A stretch of 6,176 nt of DNA, from positions 1-6,176 of the forward strand of contig RGYL01000053.1 in assembly GCA_010032085.1 (NCBI GenBank), read 5' to 3'. Below are positions 1 through 5,667 of this stretch, in pieces. Positions within the stretch are counted from its first letter, which is position 1. Each line of letters begins with the position of its first letter. Below the pieces are notes generated by a model that saw only the letters and a program-made list of their open reading frames with translations, was not told the origin of the DNA and ran no database searches. This stretch comes from Actinomycetota bacterium (lineage in GTDB: Bacteria > Actinomycetota > Actinomycetes > Nanopelagicales > Nanopelagicaceae). The translations under genes were made by a program, and so were the position numbers.

Positions 1-939
1 TTGATTCTCAACTTCACCAGGAAGTAATACTGGGCTCTCTGGTTTGGCTGGCCTCGTACTCTTTATTTTCGCTGCTGACTCAGCGATTTCCGCTTCGAAT
101 ACCGCACTTCCCACAAAGCTATCTGGGTCCATCGCTATCAATACCGTGCCATTTCCGCGGGTATAGCCAGTAGCCATAGCAGCATGTCCTCCTGATAAGG
201 CTCCCCCAACTAGTTCGATGAAAAGACTCATGCAATAACCCTTATGCCCACCAAACGGAAGAATTGATCCGCCATCATAAAAAGCATTTGGATCAGTGCT
301 ATCTCGACCATCTTTATCTATAACCATCCCAGCCGGCACAGATTGTCCATTAGCTCTAGCAACGCGCAGTTTGCCTTCCGCCGATGCTGCTGTTGCAAAG
401 TCAATGATTATCGGATCGCTACCGTTTGGAATTCCCGCAGCGAAGGGATTTGTTCCGAACATTCTTGCAACGCCACCATATGCAGCAACTGCAGGATCGG
501 CATTGCACCACATCATTGCAAAGAGTCCCTCTTTTGTGAGTGATTCCATGTACTCACCTAGGCGTCCTATGTGATTTACATTTTTGACAGTAATTGTGTA
601 GGTGCCGAAGTTAGAGATATGTTCTTTAATCTTTCCGAGTGCAAATTTGCAGGCGACCTGTCCCCAACCCCAATTTCCATCAATAATGCCTATTGCGCCT
701 TTTTCTCTCACAAGTGTTGGTTGTGCGCCTGGGATAACTGTGCCTTTCTTTACAAAGCCGGTGTATTCGATCAAGCGAATTACTCCGTGAGAGGCATGAC
801 CCGCTTCTTGTGCAGAGACAAGAGATTGCGCGACAGAGAGCGCGTTATCTTTCGGCGTAGCAACTCGCATCAAAATGTCTGCGGCTACATTGACCATCTC
901 ATCTCTAGTGATTCCAACTTCAGCAGGTTTGGCGCTCAT
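1..939 (-). CDS. Ldh2-family malate/L-lactate-type dehydrogenase, partial (C-terminus beyond left edge)
   Basis: Predicted cytosolic NAD(P)-dependent 2-hydroxy-acid (or related imino/ureido acid) oxidoreductase of the malate/L-lactate/ureidoglycolate dehydrogenase family, unrelated to Rossmann-fold LDH. An uninterrupted minus-strand frame of 313 codons runs from ATG at 939-937 off the left edge. Family landmarks appear in order: GHASHG at residues 47-52, with the catalytic His region; NHIGRLG at 122-128; FGTNPFAAGIP at 161-171; DFATAASAEGKL from 180; LPFGGHKGY at 227-235; and a VLLPGE motif about 8 residues before the edge. That motif normally lies near the C-terminus, so probably only some 20-40 residues are missing. 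The start is supported by AGAGG (949-953 on the complement), 9 nt upstream. It is transcribed away from the sugar-acid operon and shares its intergenic region, suggesting co-regulation. Substrate is undetermined; malate, lactate, sulfolactate, diketogulonate and piperideine-carboxylate enzymes all share this fold. Confidence 0.93.
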   Translation of the reverse strand, partial: MSAKPAEVGITRDEMVNVAADILMRVATPKDNALSVAQSLVSAQEAGHASHGVIRLIEYTGFVKKGTVIPGAQPTLVREKGAIGIIDGNWGWGQVACKFALGKIKEHISNFGTYTITVKNVNHIGRLGEYMESLTKEGLFAMMWCNADPAVAAYGGVARMFGTNPFAAGIPNGSDPIIIDFATAASAEGKLRVARANGQSVPAGMVIDKDGRDSTDPNAFYDGGSILPFGGHKGYCMSLFIELVGGALSGGHAAMATGYTRGNGTVLIAMDPDSFVGSAVFEAEIAESAAKIKSTRPAKPESPVLLPGEVENQ

Positions 940-1042
940 GGCTCTTGACCTCTTCCCTCAAATCGTTAACAATTAACAACTCGAGAGTATCTGCCGAAGG
1001 CTCAGATAGCAACGGTCCAGATCAAAACTGGCTAGGAGAGCG
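940..1042. promoter_or_regulatory. Divergent intergenic region carrying both promoters (inferred)
   Basis: This 103-bp gap separates two divergently transcribed genes, so it must hold the promoters of the Ldh2-type gene (leftward) and of the dehydratase operon (rightward), unless transcripts enter from elsewhere. Ribosome binding sites are visible at both ends: AGAGG at 949-953 (complement) for the leftward gene and AGGAG at 1034-1038 for the rightward gene, 4 nt before its ATG. No pair of -35/-10 hexamers is convincing by eye on either strand. GAGTAT at 985-990 and AGATAG at 1004-1009 are only weak -10 candidates. The AT-rich repeat at 965-979 is the most distinctive element and a plausible regulator site. 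Confidence 0.5.
965..979. repeat. Tandem TTAACAA heptamer / GTTAA-N3-TTAAC interrupted palindrome
   Basis: TTAACAA occurs twice back to back at 966-972 and 973-979. Including G965, the block also reads as an interrupted inverted repeat, GTTAA (965-969), spacer CAA, TTAAC (973-977). It sits inside the 103-bp divergent region, closer to the leftward gene. A short symmetric AT-rich element between divergent catabolic genes is where a transcription factor operator would be expected. No regulator gene is present in the window to pair with it, and a short AT-rich repeat can occur by chance. Confidence 0.4.
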
Positions 1043-2104
1043 ATGAAGGTTGTAGGCCTAGAGACGATTCGAATCGCAGAGTATCCAGCGATGCTCTTTC
1101 TCCAAGTACATACCGATGAGGGAGTCATAGGCCTTGGGGAGAACTGTGTAGGAATTGGCGTAGTTGAAGAATTTATACATGAGTCAATCGCACCAAGGCT
1201 TCTAGGAAAAGACCCACTTGCAATTACTTCAATCCACGAACTCCTCCATCAAGATTTCATTGGCTTCCAAGGTTCGGGTGTTGCCGTACGCGCAGCCTCA
1301 TCAATTGATATTGCTCTCTGGGACATTCTCGGAAAGGTAACGAAGCAACCACTTCATCAATTACTTGGTGGCAAGGTTAGAGATCGAATTCGCGCCTATA
1401 ACACTTGCGCTGGAAGCGCTTATGCGAAGGGTTCCTCAAATATAGATCGGAGCCGAAAAGCACAGATTGGCGAAGTACAGAATGGCGAATTTGAAGACTT
1501 AGTTGGTTTCTTAAAGAGACCAGCGGAATTAGTCGAGAGCTTAAAAGCCATGGGCTTTACAGCGATGAAGATTTGGCCATTTGATGAAGCAGCGGTCCGT
1601 TCTGGTGGCCAGACAATTTCCAATGAAGATTTACGTGAGGGCGTTGCAATTCTCGAGGCAGCTCGCGCTACTGATAAGAATTTTGACATCATGTTGGAGA
1701 TGCATTCGCTCTGGTCGGCGCCAGCAGCAACGCGAATTGCGCGCGCCGTTGAGCACTTAGATCTATTCTGGATTGAGGATGCACTTCGTCATGAGAGCAC
1801 AGAGGCTTTAATTCGATTTAAGAACTCGCACCGAATCCCAGTTACGGTCGGGGAGACAACTGGTACGAGATGGGATTACCTAAGACTTCTATCTTCGCGC
1901 GCGGTAGATCACTTAATGATTGATCCCGGTTGGGTTGGTGGAATCACCGAAGCCAAAGCGGTCATCGCACTTGCTTCAACTTACGGCGTCCCGGTTGCAC
2001 CTCATGACTGCACGGGGCCTGTTGTATTAACCGTAGGAACGCATCTCGGCGTGGCTTATCCCAAATACTCCGGGTATCGGAACCGAACTCCAACCAGAGC
2101 TTAA
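1043..2104 (+). CDS. Enolase-superfamily sugar-acid dehydratase (MR/MLE type), C-terminally damaged
   Basis: Predicted cytosolic Mg2+-dependent dehydratase or racemase of the mandelate racemase/muconate lactonizing enzyme group, probably acting on a sugar acid. It has an N-terminal capping domain (about 1-120) and then the TIM barrel. Barrel landmarks are K176-I-W178 on strand 2 and metal-ligand candidates E219, E245 and E271. The 26/26 spacing equals that of D195/E221/E247 in mandelate racemase. D294 and H321 (in APHDCTGP) match the D270-H297 catalytic dyad in spacing. H221, two residues after the first ligand, recalls the acid His of galactonate dehydratase. The start has AGGAG at 1034-1038. 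After GVAYP (to residue 340) the frame runs into 13 unrelated residues and stops at 2104. The expected final strand region is absent and the genuine tail lies in the +1 frame to 2147. The 353-aa product is therefore shorter than the usual roughly 380-400 aa and probably inactive, unless this is a sequence error. Substrate unknown. Confidence 0.88.
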   Translation: MKVVGLETIRIAEYPAMLFLQVHTDEGVIGLGENCVGIGVVEEFIHESIAPRLLGKDPLAITSIHELLHQDFIGFQGSGVAVRAASSIDIALWDILGKVTKQPLHQLLGGKVRDRIRAYNTCAGSAYAKGSSNIDRSRKAQIGEVQNGEFEDLVGFLKRPAELVESLKAMGFTAMKIWPFDEAAVRSGGQTISNEDLREGVAILEAARATDKNFDIMLEMHSLWSAPAATRIARAVEHLDLFWIEDALRHESTEALIRFKNSHRIPVTVGETTGTRWDYLRLLSSRAVDHLMIDPGWVGGITEAKAVIALASTYGVPVAPHDCTGPVVLTVGTHLGVAYPKYSGYRNRTPTRA

Positions 2105-2147
2105 AAAACGCGCTGATGTCACTACTCGCTGGAGCAGACTTGGATAA
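2058..2147 (+). pseudogene. Out-of-frame C-terminal remnant of the upstream dehydratase
   Basis: In the +1 frame relative to the 1043 start, codons from 2058 read IPNTPGIGTELQPELKK and continue to RWSRLG, with TAA at 2145-2147. PGIGTEL is the typical enolase-superfamily C-terminal motif (mandelate racemase has IPDLPGVG). The remnant joins the in-frame YP (2057-2062) at TATCCCAA, which encodes Y-P in frame 0 and I-P-N in frame +1. In mandelate racemase the corresponding two points lie about 29 residues apart, so a similar stretch is missing. The missing length must be 3n+2 nt to explain the shift. The remnant's stop overlaps the kinase TTG start, which supports it as the ancestral gene end. 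Confidence 0.85.
2131..2134 (+). promoter_or_regulatory. Ribosome binding site deciding the kinase start
   Basis: GGAG lies 5 nt before TTG at 2140-2142. The in-frame ATG upstream at 2116 has no purine-rich site in front of it (AACGCGCTG). This favours TTG 2140 as the kinase start. Confidence 0.65.
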
Positions 2148-3597
2148 GGATTTAATTCTTGGTTTAGATCTTGGTACCTCTTCCATCAAAGCAATTTTGA
2201 TTGATCAAAGTGGAGCGGTCGTAAGGAAGAGCGAGGCAAAGCTGCCGATTCGCAGAATTGATAATCAAGTCGAACAGGATTGCGATGACTACAAGCGTGC
2301 GTTGATAGAGATTACTTCGGATTGCAGAGAATTTTTGCCGCGGATCTCAGCGATGGGGCTTTCTGGTCAAACCCCTTCACTACTTGGGATAGATGAGCGT
2401 GGTAACCCAACATTCCCAACCTTGATTTGGCAAGACAATCGAGCAACAAATGAGGCAGATGAATTAGCAAGTAGATTTGGTAACCCTTGGAATCTAATTG
2501 GAACTTCACTTCCTTGGGCAGCATCAGCCTGTCCAGCAAAAATGCTCTGGATATCTCGAAACAAACCTGAGTGGATTGAAGAGACTCGTTGGCTCTTGCA
2601 ACCAAAAGACTACTTGGGATTTTTGCTCACCGGTGAAGCTATTTCTGATCCTTGGTCAACTAAAGGTATTTGTAATGTTAAGAGCCGAAGTTCTATCAAT
2701 GAGCTAATTGAGTACTGCGGATGGAATCCGAAAGTAATGCCAAAGATTCAGAATGGATTTGAATCGCGTGGCAGAGTTTCTCGTTCTGCAAGTGAATTGA
2801 CTGGACTTCCGGAAGGTTTGGAAGTCAGTACTGGCTGGTCTGATGCGATGTGCGGAATGTTGGCGCTCGGGGTATTCGCAAAGCCCACTTCCTTTGTGAT
2901 TACAGGTACCTCAGCGATTGTGGGCACCTCATCCCTCAAAGCTCCGAATGATGCGGGAGCCCTATATGTAATACCGGATTCCTCTGCTCCACTATCAGTC
3001 ACTTATGGCCCAACCCAGATGAGCGGCGGATCAATCGCTTGGGCAGCAAAGTTATTGGGTTCAAATGAAGAAGAGTTTGTAGCTATGGGCGATAGCAACG
3101 AAAGTGATTCGGTACCAATCTATCTTCCCTATATCGCCGGTGAGCGTGCGCCGCTATGGCGAAGTGATATTCGGGGATCCTTTAGCGAACTATCTATCGA
3201 AGATGATCAATCCGCGCTTGCTCGTGCAACTATGGAGGGTGTGGCCTTTGCGGAGCGACAGGTTTTAGAGATGAGCCAGAAAATATCTGGAAGCGTTCCC
3301 GAGGAGATAACTTTAGGTGGACATGCCGGAAATGATCCAAAATGGATTAAAGCGCGTAAGCGGACTATGGGTAAAAAGCTACGCAGAATTTCTGATGCCG
3401 ATATAACTTGCCGAGGCTCAGCAATTCTTGCTCATACAATTATTACTGGTGACTTGATGGAGAGTACTCGAACGCTTTCCCCAAAATCTGAAATTTACGA
3501 GATAGATTCGCTAGAAATAGATTATGGAATTCGAAATTTTGAAAGATTTTTATCGGAGCAGAGCGCTTTGTTAGCTAAGTCGAAGGGCGGACGATGA
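2140..3597 (+). CDS. FGGY-family carbohydrate kinase (xylulokinase-like)
   Basis: Predicted cytosolic ATP-dependent kinase of the FGGY family (xylulo-, glucono-, glycerol- and ribulokinases), phosphorylating a sugar or sugar-acid hydroxyl. With a TTG start it is 485 aa, a normal family length. The first actin-like domain opens with GLDLGTSSIK (residues 8-17), followed by SGQ at 75-77, WQDNRA with D99, and a near match to FGGY signature 1 (CPAKMLWISRN). The expected catalytic base is D235 in GWSDAM (E. coli XylB uses D233). The second domain has ITGTSAIVGTSS, YLPYIAGERAPLW, ATMEGVAF and a variant GGHAGND at 393-399. TTG 2140 was preferred over ATG 2116 because of GGAG at 2131-2134 and because TTGGATAA overlaps the original stop of the dehydratase gene. 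Starting at ATG 2116 would add 8 residues lying inside the old dehydratase tail. It ends in a 4-bp ATGA overlap with the next gene. Substrate cannot be assigned. Confidence 0.9.
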   Translation: MDKDLILGLDLGTSSIKAILIDQSGAVVRKSEAKLPIRRIDNQVEQDCDDYKRALIEITSDCREFLPRISAMGLSGQTPSLLGIDERGNPTFPTLIWQDNRATNEADELASRFGNPWNLIGTSLPWAASACPAKMLWISRNKPEWIEETRWLLQPKDYLGFLLTGEAISDPWSTKGICNVKSRSSINELIEYCGWNPKVMPKIQNGFESRGRVSRSASELTGLPEGLEVSTGWSDAMCGMLALGVFAKPTSFVITGTSAIVGTSSLKAPNDAGALYVIPDSSAPLSVTYGPTQMSGGSIAWAAKLLGSNEEEFVAMGDSNESDSVPIYLPYIAGERAPLWRSDIRGSFSELSIEDDQSALARATMEGVAFAERQVLEMSQKISGSVPEEITLGGHAGNDPKWIKARKRTMGKKLRRISDADITCRGSAILAHTIITGDLMESTRTLSPKSEIYEIDSLEIDYGIRNFERFLSEQSALLAKSKGGR

Positions 3598-4787
3598 TGG
3601 CGAGTAAATCTCGTGGTCGAATTCAAAACTTAAGACAGACTCTTAAATTTAGAAAACCGATACTCAATCCGAAGCGACGTCGACTCACCTATGCAATTAC
3701 GATTCATGATCTACGAGCTATCGCAAAGCGGCGCACACCTATTGGCCCATTTGATTACGTAGATGGAGCGGCTGAGGATGAAGTCTCACTAACTAGAGCG
3801 CGTCAAGCATTTCTCGATATCGAATTTAAGCCACATGTCTTGCGAGATGTTTCAAATACTTCAATTGCAACAAAGATGTGTGGTGATAGCTATTCACTTC
3901 CAATCGGAATCGCACCAGTGGGATTCTCGCGCATGATGCAGAGCGAAGGAGAGTCGGCCGGAGCCCAGGTAGCAAGAGCGAAAAATATGCCTTTTGCGCT
4001 CTCTACGATGGGTACGACTTCAATCGAAAAAGTAGCTCAAATCGCGCCTAATGGAAGTAATTGGTTCCAGCTCTACTTATGGCGAGACCGAGAGCGCAGT
4101 CTCGAGCTGATAAATCGCGCTGCAAAAGCAGGTTTCAAGGGTTTGATTCTTACCGTCGATGCCCAAGTAGCTGGCGCGCGCCTTAGAGATGTCCGCAATG
4201 GATTGACGGTGCCGCCATCACTTACCGGAAAGACACTTATCGAAGCTGCGCCGAAAGTAAATTGGTGGTGGAACTTTCTAACTAAAGAGCCGCTGGTTTT
4301 TGCATCACTGGATTCATGGAATGGAACTGTCGCAGAGCTGATGAACACTATGTTTGACCCAACGATGACTCTTGATGACTTAAAGTGGATTAGAAAAGTC
4401 TGGGATGGAAATCTCTTGGTAAAGGGTGTGCAACGAGTGGATGATGCGCGCGCTATCGCCGCGCCGATACCGCTAAATCTTGTTGAGCCGACAAGAAAAG
4501 CAATTGGTAAGAGCGTTGAGATTCATCTCGATACCGGCATTATGCATGGCGCAGATGTGATTGCCTCTATCGCAAAAGGAGCAAACTTCACTTGGATTGG
4601 CCGCGCATATATGTACGGCTTGATGGCAGGTGGCCAGGCTGGCGTTACAAGAGCGGTTGAGATCCTAGAAACTCAGATGGTTCGTACTATGAAACTTCTT
4701 GGAGTAAGTGACTTATCAGAGCTCACTCCAGATTTAGTTGATACCGCGTTAGAGAAATCCAAATTGGATACTAAGGGAAAGAGATAA
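3594..4787 (+). CDS. FMN-dependent alpha-hydroxy-acid oxidase/dehydrogenase, active-site block missing
   Basis: Member of the LldD/glycolate oxidase family, which oxidises L-2-hydroxy acids (lactate, glycolate, mandelate) to 2-keto acids with FMN in a TIM barrel. Visible landmarks: a basic N-terminal extension with LNPKRRRL typical of actinobacterial members, FDYVDGAAEDE (Y55), LPIGIAPVG, FQLYLW (Y161), LTVDAQ (D189), LLVKGVQ (K277, flavin Lys), HLDTGI and WIGRAYMYGL. Between DDARAIAA (to A290) and PIPLNLVEP the family carries about 19-20 residues, including the SNHGGRQLD motif with catalytic His and substrate-binding Arg. That segment is absent here without frame loss. The encoded 397-aa protein should be unable to oxidise hydroxy acids and may not fold. 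The start overlaps the kinase stop (ATGA), with AAGGG at 3583-3587; ATG at 3597 is an alternative start. Its operon position suggests oxidation of a pathway intermediate such as glycolate or lactate (inference). Confidence 0.92.
   Translation: MMASKSRGRIQNLRQTLKFRKPILNPKRRRLTYAITIHDLRAIAKRRTPIGPFDYVDGAAEDEVSLTRARQAFLDIEFKPHVLRDVSNTSIATKMCGDSYSLPIGIAPVGFSRMMQSEGESAGAQVARAKNMPFALSTMGTTSIEKVAQIAPNGSNWFQLYLWRDRERSLELINRAAKAGFKGLILTVDAQVAGARLRDVRNGLTVPPSLTGKTLIEAAPKVNWWWNFLTKEPLVFASLDSWNGTVAELMNTMFDPTMTLDDLKWIRKVWDGNLLVKGVQRVDDARAIAAPIPLNLVEPTRKAIGKSVEIHLDTGIMHGADVIASIAKGANFTWIGRAYMYGLMAGGQAGVTRAVEILETQMVRTMKLLGVSDLSELTPDLVDTALEKSKLDTKGKR
4455..4469 (+). other. Putative in-frame deletion junction in the flavin oxidase
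   Basis: Codons here read I-A-A-P-I, joining the segment after the flavin Lys strand (VQRVDDARAIAA) directly to the segment that in relatives follows the LDRAP motif. About 57-60 nt appear missing, judged from remembered family members. The local sequence is GC-rich with repeated GCG/CGC, which could favour slippage. The exact breakpoint cannot be placed without an intact homologue. Confidence 0.7.
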
Positions 4788-4789
4788 AA

Positions 4790-5659
4790 ATGCTAGAAGG
4801 TCTGTTAGTCCCGATGTTCACTGGCATAAAGAGCGATGAGAGCGTTGCCGTCGATGAGACGGTGGCACATGCTGCCTGGCTTGTTAAATCTGGGGTTGAT
4901 GGCCTCGTCCCCTTTGGCACATTTGGCGAGGGCGCATCCTTGAGTCTCTCCGAAAAAATCCGATTAACCGAAGAAATCCTCAAGGTTTCTGGCTCAGCGA
5001 AGGTAGTTCCATCACTTATCTGCAATAGCTTGGGGGAAATTGCTGAGTATCTCGAGTTTGCCAACTCCTCAAAGGTAGATGGTGTGATGGTTATGCCTCC
5101 TGGATATTTCCGCCCTGGTGATGATGGAGCGTTAACTAAATTTTTCGAAAAAGTTCTGCAATTGAGTAAGAAGCCCGTAATTGCTTACAACTTCCCTGGA
5201 ATGTCTCTAACAATTGCTCCTAAGGTCCTCTCTGGACTCGGCGTATGGGGAGTTAAGGATTCAAGTGGCTCAATTGAATCGGCAAAGGCATATCTAGATT
5301 CAAAGGTAAAGGTCCTCGTTGGAAGTGATGCCCTACTTGCCCAAGCAATTTCTCTTGGTGCATCCGGTGGAATCTGTGGAATCGCAAACTTCTTCCCAAG
5401 AAGAATGAAGCGAATCTACGACTTAGCAAAACTTGGAAAGCTTGAAGAGGCTGGACGTGAAATAGCGCCGATAGCAGAGTTTTCAAATGGAATTGTCCAA
5501 GAAGGTTTCACACCTGGCCTTGCGATCAGCGCCTTCAAATCCGCCGCCGCCAAGTTCATTCCAACCCCACTTGGAAATATGCGCACCCCTGTACCCCGAA
5601 TCGAGACAGACTTTGCACGTTGGTCGAAATCTCTTGAGTACTCTGAGATTGATAACTGA
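4790..5659 (+). CDS. DHDPS/NanA-family class I aldolase (2-keto-3-deoxy-acid aldolase-like)
   Basis: Predicted cytosolic Schiff-base lyase of the dihydrodipicolinate synthase/N-acetylneuraminate lyase superfamily, 289 aa, the usual length. It has one (beta/alpha)8 barrel. Visible residues are G43-T-F-G-E47 (pyruvate carboxylate-binding loop), Y133 in AYNFP (proton-relay Tyr, same number as in E. coli DapA) and K156 in GVKDSSG (Schiff-base Lys). LVGSDALL and GASGGICGIANFFP follow. F45 replaces the second Thr of the canonical GTTGE motif. In DapA that Thr belongs to the proton relay, so a catabolic aldolase is more likely than lysine biosynthesis. The operon context agrees: a dehydratase product (2-keto-3-deoxy acid) would be cleaved to pyruvate plus an aldehyde. 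The start follows the oxidase stop by 2 nt, with purine-rich AAGGGAAAGAG at 4773-4783. No sign of damage. Substrate not assignable. Confidence 0.92.
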   Translation: MLEGLLVPMFTGIKSDESVAVDETVAHAAWLVKSGVDGLVPFGTFGEGASLSLSEKIRLTEEILKVSGSAKVVPSLICNSLGEIAEYLEFANSSKVDGVMVMPPGYFRPGDDGALTKFFEKVLQLSKKPVIAYNFPGMSLTIAPKVLSGLGVWGVKDSSGSIESAKAYLDSKVKVLVGSDALLAQAISLGASGGICGIANFFPRRMKRIYDLAKLGKLEEAGREIAPIAEFSNGIVQEGFTPGLAISAFKSAAAKFIPTPLGNMRTPVPRIETDFARWSKSLEYSEIDN

Positions 5660-5667
5660 TTTACTGG

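Noticed and set aside
296..948. Plus-strand open frames at 296-574, 343-543, 571-948 and 602-790
   Set aside because: They are antisense to the Ldh2-type gene, whose minus-strand frame shows consistent family motifs throughout; the plus frames have no recognisable content.
2060..2066. Programmed +1 frameshift at CCC-AAA-T in the dehydratase gene
   Set aside because: A shift would join GVAYP to the PGIGTEL tail but would still leave about 30 family residues missing, so a deletion is required; a product of about 367 aa would lack strand 8. Not needed as an extra mechanism.
2116..2139. ATG at 2116 as the kinase start
   Set aside because: No ribosome binding site in front of it, and the added residues overlap the dehydratase remnant; TTG 2140 with GGAG fits better.
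1962..2189. Minus-strand open frame across the dehydratase-kinase junction
   Set aside because: It covers coding DNA of two recognisable plus-strand genes and has no motif or supported start.
4771..5064. Minus-strand open frames at 4771-5064, 4073-4348 and 5253-5486
   Set aside because: Shadows of the oxidase and aldolase genes; low-complexity Ser/Pro/Arg-rich translations typical of antisense frames.
5660..5667. Terminator after the aldolase gene
   Set aside because: Only 8 bases separate the two genes and no hairpin with a T-run is visible there or just inside the next gene.
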